In this document: positions 42,110 to 51,508 of the stretch, piece by piece
How positions within the stretch are numbered: position 1 is the first letter of the stretch
Layout: every line of letters begins with the position of its first letter
Origin: Bacteroides pyogenes_A
Lineage (GTDB): Bacteria; Bacteroidota; Bacteroidia; Bacteroidales; Bacteroidaceae
Length of the DNA: 64,000 nt
NCBI RefSeq assembly: GCF_048595595.1
Contig: NZ_CP184347.1
Direction: 5' to 3' (one strand)
Notes under the pieces: model-generated
Seen by the model: the letters and a program-made list of their open reading frames with translations, nothing else
What the model was told of the DNA's origin: nothing
The model's database searches: none
Made by a program: the position numbers and the translations under genes

Positions 42110-42431
42110 CGAATATAGTAATAATTTGGTGGGAACTATCCATTATTTACTACGCGAATCGGTATAACAGATATTTTTTATAAATTATTGCTGAGCGGAT
42201 TCGCATAGTTTTTTCTCGATTCAGGTTTGTTTTACGCCTATTTTTCTTTTATTTATTTTCCTGAAGCTACTTGTGCTTCCTTATTTGCTGTCCGACAAAT
42301 TTTCTCGTCATCCGATTATAATTGCTTGTAATCATGTTGATATGATTGTTTTCTGCAAACGGATCTTATCTTATTATAGCATGTTGACTATTATATGATT
42401 AGATAGATGTTCTCGGGAATTAATAGTTCTT

Positions 42432-42881
42432 TTACAATTTATGGTAGTCGGGAATGTCTTTGAGAAAAGTATAAGTCTGATTATTGTAATCCATGAGGCA
42501 ACAATAATGTTGCATTCCGTTGCTTACTATCAGATAATCGACTTTCAGAACCATGTTGTAGCGGCTGATCTGATCGAATACCGGTTGCGTGATTTCGACA
42601 TGGGGGGCCTTGTATTCTATAATCATCCGTGCGGAAAGATTTCTCCGGTAAAGTACCGTGTCGCATCGCTTGGTCGTTGCGTTTAATTTCACCATTACTT
42701 CGTTGGCAAGGAGAGCTTGCGGATATCCTTTATGGTCGATCAGAAAATGAACGAAATGTTGTCGCACCCATTCTTCCGGAGTAAGAGCCACGTACCGTTT
42801 ACGTATGGTGTCGAAAATAAAGCTCTTTCCGTTTCTTACGTCGATTTTTGTATCAAATGCTGGTAGGTTTAACGATAACAT
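42432..42881 (-). CDS. Stand-alone HsdR N-terminal-like nuclease domain
   Basis: A 149-residue protein of the type I restriction R-subunit N-terminal family. Nuclease-core residues are visible: D in TTKRCDTVLYRRN and E-x-K in ARMIIEYKAPHVEI, the PD-(D/E)xK pattern. No helicase domain follows, and no hsdM or hsdS gene is near. Single-domain forms like this are common in Bacteroidetes and may act in repair or be inactive. It is divergent from the AMP nucleosidase gene. Confidence 0.85.
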   Translation of the reverse strand: MLSLNLPAFDTKIDVRNGKSFIFDTIRKRYVALTPEEWVRQHFVHFLIDHKGYPQALLANEVMVKLNATTKRCDTVLYRRNLSARMIIEYKAPHVEITQPVFDQISRYNMVLKVDYLIVSNGMQHYCCLMDYNNQTYTFLKDIPDYHKL

Positions 42882-42885
42882 TTAC

Positions 42886-42893
42886 TATTTTTG
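42886..42893 (+). promoter_or_regulatory. -7 box for the AMP nucleosidase gene
   Basis: TATTTTTG, 51 bases before the ATG at 42945. No clear -33 element. Confidence 0.4.
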
Positions 42894-42944
42894 TAAGTTA
42901 ATAATAAGCTCTATTGATTAAAGCTACAAATTTAATAGATAATT

Positions 42945-43721
42945 ATGAAAACGAAAGAAGAAATCGTGGCTAATTGGCTGCCTCGTTACACTAAACGTAA
43001 ACTGGAGGATTTTGGAGAATATATCCTGTTGACCAATTTCAATAAGTACGTTGAAATATTTGCCGATCAATTTAATGTTCCCATTTTGGGAAGAGATGCT
43101 AATATGATTTCCGCTTCTGCCGGAGGGATTACGATAATTAATTTCGGCATGGGAAGTCCCAACGCTGCCATCATCATGGACTTGTTGGGGGCTATTCACC
43201 CTAAGGCTTGTCTATTTTTGGGAAAATGTGGAGGAATTGATAAGAAAAATCATATTGGAGATCTGATTCTTCCTATTGCGGCTATTCGTGGTGAGGGAAC
43301 TTCGAACGACTATTTTCCTCCTGAAGTTCCGGCGTTGCCGGCATTTATGCTTCAGCGTGCCGTTTCTTCGGCTATTCGGGATCATGCTCGTGATTATTGG
43401 ACGGGAACTGTATACACAACCAATCGCCGTATTTGGGAGCACGACGACTCCTTTAAAGAATACCTCAAGCAAACAAGGGCAATGGCGGTAGACATGGAAA
43501 CAGCGACTCTGTTCAGTTGCGGGTTTGCCAATCATATTCCTACGGGGGCTTTGCTGCTTGTCTCCGATCAGCCGATGACTCCCGAGGGAGTTAAAACAGA
43601 TAAAAGCGATAATCTGGTCACTCGAAATTATGTGGAAGAGCATCTCGAAATCGGAGTTGCTTCACTTCGAATGATTATGGGCGAAAAGAAAACCGTGAAA
43701 CATTTGAAGTATGATTGGTAA
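42945..43721 (+). CDS. amn: AMP nucleosidase
   Basis: A 258-residue cytoplasmic nucleoside-phosphorylase-fold enzyme that splits AMP to adenine and ribose-5-phosphate. Segments include NMISASAGGITIINFGMGSPNAAIIMDLL, CLFLGKCGGIDKKNHIGDLILP and the late AMAVDMETATLFSCGFAN, where the DMET glutamate contacts ribose. The short form, without the N-terminal regulatory domain of E. coli Amn, is the Bacteroides type. A small gap leads to holA. Confidence 0.9.
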   Translation: MKTKEEIVANWLPRYTKRKLEDFGEYILLTNFNKYVEIFADQFNVPILGRDANMISASAGGITIINFGMGSPNAAIIMDLLGAIHPKACLFLGKCGGIDKKNHIGDLILPIAAIRGEGTSNDYFPPEVPALPAFMLQRAVSSAIRDHARDYWTGTVYTTNRRIWEHDDSFKEYLKQTRAMAVDMETATLFSCGFANHIPTGALLLVSDQPMTPEGVKTDKSDNLVTRNYVEEHLEIGVASLRMIMGEKKTVKHLKYDW

Positions 43722-43747
43722 GTGGCAAGAAAAAGGAGATTGAATAC

Positions 43748-44767
43748 ATGGCGAAACAAGAGTTGACGTGCGACGATATCCTGAAAGAACTGAAAGCCAA
43801 ACAGTATCGTCCCATTTATTATTTGATGGGAGAAGAGTCGTATTATATCGACCTGATTGCAGATTATATAGCAGAGAACGTGTTGAATGAAACGGAAAAG
43901 GAGTTTAACTTAACTGTGATGTACGGTTCGGATGTAGATGTCGCTACCATGATCAATACTGCCAAGCGCTATCCCATGATGTCGGAACATCAAGTAGTAA
44001 TTGTAAAAGAAGCGCAGTCCATTCGCAATATGGAAGAACTGTCATACTATCTCCAAAAGCCGCTTCATTCTACAATCCTGGTTATTTGCCACAAGCATGG
44101 CACGCTCGATCGCAGGAAAAAATTGGCTGTGGAAATAGAGAAAGCGGGTGTTTTATTTGAGTCTAAAAAGTGTAGAGAGGCTCAGCTTCCTGCTTTTATT
44201 ACTTCGTATATGAAACAGAAGGGCATAGATATGGAGCCTAAAGCCACTTCAATGCTTGCAGATTTCGTTGGTGCTGATTTAAGCCGGCTGACAGGAGAGT
44301 TGGAGAAGCTGGTTATTACTTTGCCTGCCGGGAGTAAACGGATTACACCTGAGCAGATAGAAAAAAATATAGGCATCAGTAAGGATTATAATAACTTTGA
44401 ATTGAAAAGCGCATTGATCGAAAAAGATGTGTTGAAGGCAAACAGAATAATAAAATATTTTGAAGAGAATCCCAAAACTAATCCTATCCAGATGACCCTG
44501 TCTTTGCTTTTCAGTTTTTATTCGAATCTGATGTTGGCTTATTATGCGCCGGATAAATCGGAAAATGGAATAGCTGCCATGTTGGGACTGAAAACTCCTT
44601 GGCAAGCGCGTGATTACATTGCGGCAATGCACAAATATTCCGGAGTGAAAACCATGAAAATTATTGGAGAGATCAGATATGCGGATGCAAAATCGAAAGG
44701 GGTGGAGAATAGTTCGCAGACGGAAGGAGATATACTTCGTGAGTTAGTGTTTAAAATTCTTCACTAA
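43748..44767 (+). CDS. holA: DNA polymerase III delta subunit
   Basis: A 339-residue clamp-loader subunit that opens the sliding clamp. The N-terminal AKQYRPIYYLMGEESYYIDLIADYI is the family start, followed by FNLTVMYGSDVDVATMINTAKRYPMMSEHQVVIVKEAQ and, later, FELKSALIEKDVLKANRIIKYFEENP. I use the ATG at 43748 (MAKQELTCDD); an earlier in-frame ATG overlaps the amn stop and adds a sequence without family support. It ends just before a strong terminator. Confidence 0.93.
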   Translation: MAKQELTCDDILKELKAKQYRPIYYLMGEESYYIDLIADYIAENVLNETEKEFNLTVMYGSDVDVATMINTAKRYPMMSEHQVVIVKEAQSIRNMEELSYYLQKPLHSTILVICHKHGTLDRRKKLAVEIEKAGVLFESKKCREAQLPAFITSYMKQKGIDMEPKATSMLADFVGADLSRLTGELEKLVITLPAGSKRITPEQIEKNIGISKDYNNFELKSALIEKDVLKANRIIKYFEENPKTNPIQMTLSLLFSFYSNLMLAYYAPDKSENGIAAMLGLKTPWQARDYIAAMHKYSGVKTMKIIGEIRYADAKSKGVENSSQTEGDILRELVFKILH

Positions 44768-44793
44768 AAAGAATCATTTAATTTTTTCGAATG

Positions 44794-44840
44794 AGACATA
44801 TACTTTTACCATGCAACGGTGAAAGTATATGTCTTTTTTG
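44794..44840 (+). terminator. Strong rho-independent terminator after holA
   Basis: A 17-bp hairpin with one G-U pair: arm 44794-44810, seven-base loop ATGCAAC, arm 44818-44834, then TTTTTG. It lies 27 bases after the holA stop codon. Confidence 0.85.
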
Positions 44841-45903
44841 TTTTCAATATTTTGCTTTTGGAAAAATAATGAGAAAGTATTTCTTTTTATTGAAAAATAT
44901 TGAGCAAAATCATTTCGTTTGTTTCCCTATTCAATGGATTTTTCCTTTATAACGTTTTTTTTAATGGTTTGACCTTTTCTCGGATTTTCTATTTGTTTTT
45001 ATTCTCATTCTGTCAAAGCAAGGCTTGCCATAAAGCTCTTTTAGCAATGAAAAATATAGATAAACAATGAAATTGAAAACGGTCTGCAATTAAAATCCGA
45101 TGCTCTGTGTGATAGCTTGATACACTTGCGACAAGTTTCTCTGGAATGAGGCTTTAACTATCACTTTGATAAAAAACCTTTTGGGGAAGAAAACAGAGTC
45201 TTTTTTCTATTTCAATCAATTTTATGAATCTAAAAATAGGGTATAATTATTTATAAATCAATAATATAATAAGATTTAGACCTCTCTGGAATCAAATAAA
45301 AAAAGATTTCTGCTATCTTCCCCGTAAAAAAGCGCAGGATTTGCACTTATCGGCTTAAATGTAAAAGATAATATTTCTATTCAATAGTTTCCATTTGTGT
45401 AAGTTGCTTTTTATTTCCAACTTTTTATTGGTTATGCAACCAATTTTATTCACAAATGAAATAAAATTATTGCAGTCATAATTTATTACTTTTGTGATTC
45501 TATTACAAATATATAATAAATCTGTTTTATCTTACTATATACTCCTTTTTTTCTTTTTGTGATATATTATTTTCCAAATGGAAGATCCATGAATTAACTC
45601 TATGTTTTTTAGTATACAACATATTGTATACCAAATATATTATAGATATTATATAGATGATAAGTTTATATATAGGAGTTTAATTGGGAGTACAAATGTG
45701 AATGAATTGTTTGTTGTTTCATTTGTTAGTTTTATTTATTTGATTATTAGATATATATGTATTTATATTAAATCTTTGAATTATTCTATTTTAGTTTGTT
45801 TTAGAGCTTTATTAGGGAATAATATATTTTAATCACCTTTCTCTTTACATTTGTATTTTTATCAGAGTTATAAATGTAATTTTGCCGTTTCTGAAAATAT
45901 TTG
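44841..45903. other. AT-rich non-coding stretch with no supported gene
   Basis: Just over 1 kb of DNA much richer in A and T than its flanks, with frequent stops on both strands. I see a small inverted repeat at 45427-45444 (ATTGGTT/AACCAAT) and a possible -7 box TACTTTTG at 45487-45494. The only frame is a 76-codon one at 45602-45832, rich in F, I, Y and S as expected by chance in such DNA. It might be regulatory, degenerate or acquired sequence. Confidence 0.6.
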
Positions 45904-45911
45904 TACTTTTG
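45904..45911 (+). promoter_or_regulatory. -7 box for the XRE regulator gene
   Basis: TACTTTTG, about 70 bases before the ATG at 45982. Confidence 0.4.
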
Positions 45912-45981
45912 TATATTACAAGGGGTGAAATATATTTTTGTGAAATAATTCGTGGAAGTTATTTAATTGAACGGAAAAAGT

Positions 45982-46458
45982 ATGGAAATAAAAGATCGAA
46001 TTAAAATAATAATGGAAAAGGAGAATTTAGCTCCTCGAGTATTTGCTGAAAATATAGGTATACAGCAATCTACTCTTTCTCATATTTTAAATGACCGGAA
46101 CAAACCGAGCCTGGAGGTTGTGATGAAGGTGCATCAGGCATACAACTATGTCAATTTGGAATGGCTACTTTATGGCAAGGGTGAGATGATGGCTTCTCCT
46201 GAAGACTCTTCTATGGAAACTCCCGGCGGAAGAAAAGATTATCAGCGTTCTTTATTCGATGAGAATACGATAAATCCGTGCGGAGATTCACTTGCTCAGG
46301 AAAATCGCAAGGAAATGCCATTAGAAAACCCTAAAATTACTCATAAAAATATTGTAAAACAGGAAGTTAAGTATGTAGAAAAACCGATCAGAAAGATTAC
46401 TGAAATAAGAATTTTTTTCGATGATAATACATACGAAATCTTTAAACCTGAAAAATAA
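45982..46458 (+). CDS. XRE-family helix-turn-helix regulator
   Basis: A 158-residue DNA-binding protein. Residues 1-70 form a Cro/C1-type HTH: MEIKDRIKIIMEKENLAPRVFAENIGIQQSTLSHILNDRNKPSLEVVMKV, followed by NLEWLLYGKGEM. The middle is polar and probably disordered, and the C-terminus ends VKYVEKPIRKITEIRIFFDDNTYEIFKP, which could be a dimer or effector strand. Such proteins are common single regulators in Bacteroides; the target is unknown. I start at the ATG at 45982; a TTG at 45967 would add five residues. The gene borders the AT-rich stretch. Confidence 0.88.
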   Translation: MEIKDRIKIIMEKENLAPRVFAENIGIQQSTLSHILNDRNKPSLEVVMKVHQAYNYVNLEWLLYGKGEMMASPEDSSMETPGGRKDYQRSLFDENTINPCGDSLAQENRKEMPLENPKITHKNIVKQEVKYVEKPIRKITEIRIFFDDNTYEIFKPEK

Positions 46459-46490
46459 TAAGTAAAATCGCTCGATTGAGTAAAATCCTC

Positions 46491-46498
46491 TATCTTTG
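46491..46498 (+). promoter_or_regulatory. -7 box for pyrK-pyrD
   Basis: TATCTTTG followed by CACAC, 37 bases before the pyrK ATG at 46536. Confidence 0.5.
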
Positions 46499-46535
46499 CA
46501 CACGGAAACACGAATTCATACTTTTATATCCATAC

Positions 46536-47312
46536 ATGAAAAAATTTATATTAGATCTGACAGTGACCGAGAATGTCAGACTGAATGACAATTATGTATT
46601 GTTGAAATTAACATCTCAGTCTCTACTGCCCGAAATGTTGCCCGGCCAATTTGCTGAACTCAGAGTTGATGGTTCACCCGCAACTTTTTTACGTCGCCCT
46701 ATCTCTATTAATTTTGTCGATAAAGAGCGAAATGAAGTCTGGTTCTTAATCCAGTTGGTTGGAGAAGGAACAAGGCATTTAGCACGGTTAAATACGGGAG
46801 ATATACTCAATGTTATTCTTCCATTAGGGAATACTTTTACAATGCCTCAGAAGCCTTCTGATAAGCTTCTGCTGATTGGCGGAGGGGTTGGTACGGCTCC
46901 CATGCTCTATTTAGGTGAACAATTGGCCGAAAAGGGGCATAAACCCAATTTTCTCTTGGGGGCATGCAGCCGGAAAGATCTTTTGCAACTGGAAGAGTTT
47001 GCCAAATATGGCGAGGTGTATACCACTACAGAAGATGGAAGTTATGGAGAAAAAGGGTATGTAACACAACATTCTATATTAAATAAGATAGAATTTGAAA
47101 AAATTTACACATGCGGACCCAAACCCATGATGATAGCAGTTGCAAAATACGCCAAAAATAAGCGAATAGATTGCGAGGTATCACTGGAAAATACAATGGC
47201 ATGCGGGATCGGAGCCTGCTTATGCTGTGTAGAGAATACGACAGAAGGACATTTATGTGTATGTACGGAAGGTCCTGTTTTTAATATAAATAAACTATTA
47301 TGGCAGATTTAA
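46536..47312 (+). CDS. pyrK: Dihydroorotate dehydrogenase electron-transfer subunit
   Basis: FAD and [2Fe-2S] subunit that passes electrons from PyrD (type 1B) to NAD+. The FAD-binding LRRPISINFVDKE, the NAD-binding LLLIGGGVGTAPMLYLGEQLAEKG, and the cluster cysteines in ACGIGACLCCVE with a fourth downstream in LCVCTEG are present. At 258 residues it is normal. I use the ATG at 46536 (MKKFILDLTVTENVRLN). A TTG at 46476 would extend it by 20 residues across the -7 box, so that is unlikely. It overlaps pyrD by 13 bases. Confidence 0.95.
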   Translation: MKKFILDLTVTENVRLNDNYVLLKLTSQSLLPEMLPGQFAELRVDGSPATFLRRPISINFVDKERNEVWFLIQLVGEGTRHLARLNTGDILNVILPLGNTFTMPQKPSDKLLLIGGGVGTAPMLYLGEQLAEKGHKPNFLLGACSRKDLLQLEEFAKYGEVYTTTEDGSYGEKGYVTQHSILNKIEFEKIYTCGPKPMMIAVAKYAKNKRIDCEVSLENTMACGIGACLCCVENTTEGHLCVCTEGPVFNINKLLWQI

Positions 47313-48211
47313 ATGTAAATATTGGGGAATTGAAAATGAAGAGTCCGGTAATGACTGCATCCGGTACGTTTGGATATGGTGAAGAGTTCACGGATTTTAT
47401 TGATATTGCGCGAATAGGAGGCATCGTTGTAAAAGGCACTACCCTTCACAAGCGTGAAGGAAACCTTTATCCACGTATGGCAGAAACCCCTTCAGGCATG
47501 TTAAATGCTGTAGGACTGCAGAATAAGGGGGTAGATTACTTTGTTCAACACATATATCCTCGTATTAAGAACACACAAACCAATATAATTGTAAATGTAT
47601 CCGGATCGGCCATTGAAGATTATGTGAAAACAGCGGAAATTCTCAATGAACTTGACAAGATTCCTGCTATTGAATTAAACATATCTTGTCCTAATGTGAA
47701 GCAAGGAGGTATGTCTTTTGGTGTGTCAGCAAAAGCAGCTTCTGAAGTTGTAAAAGCAGTGCGTTCTGCTTACAAAAAGACATTAATAGTAAAACTCTCT
47801 CCGAACGTAACAGATATTACTGAAATTGCCCGCGCAGCAGAAGAAACTGGTGCTGATAGTGTGTCATTAATTAATACATTATTGGGTATGGCTATTGATG
47901 CGGAGCGTAAACGCCCTGTTTTATCGACTATAACAGGAGGATTGTCAGGGCCAGCTGTAAAACCTATCGCTTTACGAATGGTTTGGCAAGTCTTCAATTC
48001 GGTAAATATTCCTGTCATTGGGATGGGTGGGATTATGGATTGGAAAGACGCTGTAGAATTTATGCTTGCCGGTGCTTCAGCTATTCAAATTGGTACAGCA
48101 AATTTTGTGGATCCGAGAGTGACAATCCAAGTGGAGGATGGTATAAATAATTACTTGGATAGACATGGATATAACTCAGTGAAAAATATTATTGGTGCGC
48201 TTGAGTTATGA
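47300..48211 (+). CDS. pyrD: Dihydroorotate dehydrogenase, type 1B
   Basis: FMN enzyme oxidising dihydroorotate to orotate in pyrimidine synthesis, in complex with PyrK. The N-terminal VMTASGTFGYGEEF, the substrate loop NAVGLQNKGVDYF, the catalytic cysteine in ELNISCPNVKQGG, VKLSPNVTDI and GMGGIMDWKDAVEFMLAGASAIQIGTANF are all typical. At 303 residues it matches type 1B. A hairpin at 48310-48365 probably ends the pyrK-pyrD transcript. Confidence 0.96.
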   Translation: MADLNVNIGELKMKSPVMTASGTFGYGEEFTDFIDIARIGGIVVKGTTLHKREGNLYPRMAETPSGMLNAVGLQNKGVDYFVQHIYPRIKNTQTNIIVNVSGSAIEDYVKTAEILNELDKIPAIELNISCPNVKQGGMSFGVSAKAASEVVKAVRSAYKKTLIVKLSPNVTDITEIARAAEETGADSVSLINTLLGMAIDAERKRPVLSTITGGLSGPAVKPIALRMVWQVFNSVNIPVIGMGGIMDWKDAVEFMLAGASAIQIGTANFVDPRVTIQVEDGINNYLDRHGYNSVKNIIGALEL

Positions 48212-48309
48212 TTGAAAACAGATGATGGCTATTCGCTTATTTTTTTAATCATAATGTAAATTTGTGCTTCCTTGCTCTTTTTAATTTTATGGTGTAAAAA
48301 CAGCTCATT

Positions 48310-48365
48310 ATTCAATAAATAAGGGGAGAATCCTTTTGAAAGATTCCATCCTTTATTTATTGAAT
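48310..48365 (+). terminator. Long hairpin downstream of pyrD
   Basis: ATTCAATAAATA near 48310 pairs with TATTTATTGAAT ending at 48365, with further imperfect pairing (AGG...CCT, GAATC/GATTC) towards an eight-base loop. It probably acts as a terminator, although no clean T-run follows. The rest of the gap (48366-48700) has a possible coding remnant near its right end. Confidence 0.5.
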
Positions 48366-48700
48366 ATTATTTGCTCAGATAGAAAATTGCCTGTAAAAAA
48401 GCATCTATTTTAATGGATTAGGACTATAAATATTTACATTTGGTTCACGGCTATTTTGCACATTATGGTTAATGTTTCTATTACATTTATCATTTATAAT
48501 TCCATTAAAATTCAGCAAATGCTCTTTTCTGGAAATTTAGCAGGCGTTTTATTAAGGCTCAGCGGAATATTGGGAGCTTCGCATAAATCATGGAGAACCT
48601 GAATAGTTTGTCACTCCTCTTAATGATGTCTGGGAAGTTTTTATTGGCATTGAAGAATTTCTCAAAGGCATTCGTGATCGATTCACAAATAATTATATAT

Positions 48701-49375
48701 TTATTTTAATAAGTCAGGACGAAGCCTTTTAGTACGTTCTAAAGACTGCTGCAATTCCCACTCTTTAATTTTGGCTTCGTGACCGGATAATAGGATGTCG
48801 GGTACTTTCCAACCTTTATAATCTGCCGGGCGGGTATATACGGGCGCCGCCAGCAAGTTATCCTGAAAAGAATCCGAAAGAGCAGATTGTTCGTCAGAAA
48901 TTACACCGGGAATGATACGTACAATAGCGTCTGTCATCACAGCTGCGGCCAGTTCGCCGCCGGTCAAAACATAGTCTCCTATGCTTATCTCTTTAGTAAT
49001 CAAATGTTCACGAATCCGGTAATCGATACCTTTAAAATGCCCGCACAAGATAATAAGATTTTCCGCTAAAGACAAACTGTTGGCCATGGACTGATTGAAC
49101 TGCTCTCCGTCAGGTGTTGCAAAAATCACTTCATTATAGTTACGTTCTGCTTTCAGAGCGTTAATACATCTTTCGATAGGTTCAATCTTCATCACCATTC
49201 CAGCAAATCCTCCGAATGGATAATCGTCTACCCGTCGATATTTATCTTCAGTGTAGTCGCGAAGATTGTGGATTTTAATCTCTGCAAGTCCTTTATCTTG
49301 AGACCGTTTCATAATCGAACAATTGAAGAAACCTTCAATCATCTCGGGTAATACGGTTATAATATCGATACGCAT
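48701..49375 (-). CDS. trmD: tRNA (guanine-37 N1)-methyltransferase
   Basis: SPOUT-fold enzyme that methylates G37 of tRNAs reading CNN codons. The ATG at 49375 gives 224 residues starting MRIDIITVLPEMIEGFF; a longer frame up to 49438 would run across the promoter region. Motifs: DDYPFGGFAGMVMK, the knot segment LIILCGHFKGIDYRIREHL, and SIGDYVLTGGELAA with the SAM-binding loop. It is divergent from ligA. Confidence 0.96.
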   Translation of the reverse strand: MRIDIITVLPEMIEGFFNCSIMKRSQDKGLAEIKIHNLRDYTEDKYRRVDDYPFGGFAGMVMKIEPIERCINALKAERNYNEVIFATPDGEQFNQSMANSLSLAENLIILCGHFKGIDYRIREHLITKEISIGDYVLTGGELAAAVMTDAIVRIIPGVISDEQSALSDSFQDNLLAAPVYTRPADYKGWKVPDILLSGHEAKIKEWELQQSLERTKRLRPDLLK

Positions 49376-49391
49376 ATTCTTTATTTTTCCA

Positions 49392-49399
49392 CAAAAATA
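49392..49399 (-). promoter_or_regulatory. -7 box for trmD
   Basis: TATTTTTG on the minus strand, 16 bases before the trmD ATG at 49375. Confidence 0.4.
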
Positions 49400-49421
49400 C
49401 AAATAATCAAAGATAAACCTG

Positions 49422-49429
49422 TATTTTTG
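49422..49429 (+). promoter_or_regulatory. -7 box for ligA
   Basis: TATTTTTG, 19 bases before the ligA ATG; divergent from the trmD box. Confidence 0.45.
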
Positions 49430-49448
49430 CTTAAACAATCAAAGAAAT

Positions 49449-51449
49449 ATGGATATCAAGGATAAGATAGAAGAACTGCGTACCGAACTTCACCGGCACA
49501 ACTATAATTATTATGTATTAAATGCTCCAGAGATTTCTGACAAGGAGTTTGACGATAAGATGCATGCTCTCCAGGAATTGGAAGAAGCCCATCCGGAATA
49601 TATGGACGCAACTTCACCTACCATGCGCGTGGGGAGCGATATCAATAAGAATTTTACGCAAGTATTTCACAAATACCCGATGCTGTCGTTAGCAAACACT
49701 TATTCGGAAGCGGAAGTCGCTGATTTCTACGAACGTGTCCGGAAGACATTGAATGAAGATTTTGAGATTTGCTGTGAAATGAAGTATGACGGCACTTCTA
49801 TTTCTTTGACTTATGAAGATGGGAGACTGGTTTGCGCCGTGACTCGTGGAGATGGGGAAAAAGGAGACGATGTGACCGATAATGTAAAAACAATACGTTC
49901 TGTTCCTCTGGTGCTGCATGGCGGTCATTATCCCTCATCGTTTGAAATCCGTGGTGAGATTTTGATGCCTTGGGCCGTATTTGAAGAATTGAATCGCGAA
50001 AAAGAAGCACGGGAAGAACCGTTGTTTGCCAATCCGAGAAATGCTGCTTCGGGAACATTAAAACTGCAGAATTCTTCGATTGTAGCGGCACGGAAGCTGG
50101 ATGCTTATCTTTATTATCTATTAGGAGACAATTTGCCTTGCGACGGACATTATGAGAATCTTCAGAAAGTGGCGGAGTGGGGTTTTAAGATTTCTGATCT
50201 GACAAGGAAATGCCACACTTTGCAGGAAGTATTCGACTTTATCAAATATTGGGATGTAGAACGCAAGAACTTACCGGTGGCCACGGATGGAATCGTCTTA
50301 AAGGTAAACAGCCTGAGGCAGCAGAAAAATTTGGGTTTCACATCAAAATCTCCCCGATGGGCCATTGCTTATAAATTTCAGGCAGAGCGTGCATTGACGC
50401 GTCTCGTCAAGGTTACTTATCAGGTAGGCAGAACGGGAACAGTAACTCCGGTTGCCAACCTCGAACCTGTGCAGCTTTCCGGCACAATCGTAAGACGTGC
50501 TTCATTGCATAATGCGGATATTATCGAAGGGCTTGATCTGCATATCGGAGATATGGTGTACGTGGAAAAAGGAGGAGAAATCATTCCTAAAATCACGGGT
50601 GTAGATACAGATTCGCGCAGTTTTATGTCGGGAGAAAAAGTAAAGTTTATCACTTGTTGCCCCGAATGTGGAAGTAAGTTGACGAGGTATGAAGGCGAAG
50701 CGGCCCATTATTGTCCGAATGAAACAGCATGTGCTCCTCAGATAAAAGGAAAAATAGAGCACTTTATCAGTCGGAAAGCGATGAATATAGATGGTTTAGG
50801 TCCCGAGACGGTAGATTTGTTCTATCGATTGGGCTTGATTCGGAATGCGGCGGATTTATACGATCTTACGGTGGAAAAGATTAAAGGACTCGACCGCATG
50901 GGAGAGAAGTCTGCTGAGAATATCATCACCGGAATTGAGCAGAGTAAGAAGGTTCCTTTCGAGCGTGTGATTTTTGCATTGGGAATTCGCTTTGTAGGCG
51001 AAACAGTTGCCAAAAAGATAGCTAAATCTTTTGAAAACATTGATGAGTTGCGGCAAGCTAGCTTTGAAAAGCTGATAAGTATCGATGAAATCGGGGAAAA
51101 AATAGCCAAAAGCATTTTGTTGTACTTTACAAATGAAGCGAATTGTCAGCTGATCGAACGGTTGAAATTGTCCGGATTGCAGTTGTACTGCACAGAAGAA
51201 CATCTTGGTGAATACTCGGACAAACTGGCTGGAAAATCTATTGTTATCAGCGGGGTGTTTATGCACCATTCACGTGATGAGTATAAAGAATTGATTGAAA
51301 AGAATGGTGGGAAAAATGTCGGAAGTATTTCGGCAAAAACAAGTTTTGTGCTTGCCGGGGAGAATATGGGACCTGCAAAATTGGAAAAAGCAAATAAAAT
51401 GGGTGTAGCCATCTTAAGTGAAGATGATTTTCTGAAACTAATTTCGTGA
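49449..51449 (+). CDS. ligA: NAD-dependent DNA ligase
   Basis: Seals nicks using NAD+, essential for replication. Domains in order: the Ia NAD-binding start (LHRHNYNYYVLNAPEISDKEFD), the adenylation lysine in CEMKYDGTSISLTYEDG, an OB fold (VTYQVGRTGTVTPVANLEPVQLSGT), a Cys4 zinc finger (CCPECG, then CPNETAC), helix-hairpin-helix repeats, and a C-terminal BRCT domain from about residue 588. At 666 residues it is complete. Confidence 0.98.
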   Translation: MDIKDKIEELRTELHRHNYNYYVLNAPEISDKEFDDKMHALQELEEAHPEYMDATSPTMRVGSDINKNFTQVFHKYPMLSLANTYSEAEVADFYERVRKTLNEDFEICCEMKYDGTSISLTYEDGRLVCAVTRGDGEKGDDVTDNVKTIRSVPLVLHGGHYPSSFEIRGEILMPWAVFEELNREKEAREEPLFANPRNAASGTLKLQNSSIVAARKLDAYLYYLLGDNLPCDGHYENLQKVAEWGFKISDLTRKCHTLQEVFDFIKYWDVERKNLPVATDGIVLKVNSLRQQKNLGFTSKSPRWAIAYKFQAERALTRLVKVTYQVGRTGTVTPVANLEPVQLSGTIVRRASLHNADIIEGLDLHIGDMVYVEKGGEIIPKITGVDTDSRSFMSGEKVKFITCCPECGSKLTRYEGEAAHYCPNETACAPQIKGKIEHFISRKAMNIDGLGPETVDLFYRLGLIRNAADLYDLTVEKIKGLDRMGEKSAENIITGIEQSKKVPFERVIFALGIRFVGETVAKKIAKSFENIDELRQASFEKLISIDEIGEKIAKSILLYFTNEANCQLIERLKLSGLQLYCTEEHLGEYSDKLAGKSIVISGVFMHHSRDEYKELIEKNGGKNVGSISAKTSFVLAGENMGPAKLEKANKMGVAILSEDDFLKLIS

Positions 51450-51466
51450 GATATGAAAAATATTCA

Positions 51467-51474
51467 TACTTTTG
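51467..51474 (+). promoter_or_regulatory. -7 box for dapA
   Basis: TACTTTTG followed by CGACT, 34 bases before the dapA ATG. Confidence 0.45.
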
Positions 51475-51508
51475 CGACTAAGATTATTAGAGATTATAAT
51501 TAGAATTC

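Noticed and set aside
42432..42881. A type I restriction-modification system.
   Set aside because: Only the R-subunit N-terminal-like domain is present; no hsdM or hsdS gene is in the window.
51450..51508. Lysine riboswitch before dapA.
   Set aside because: The gap is only 59 bases and has no riboswitch-like structure.
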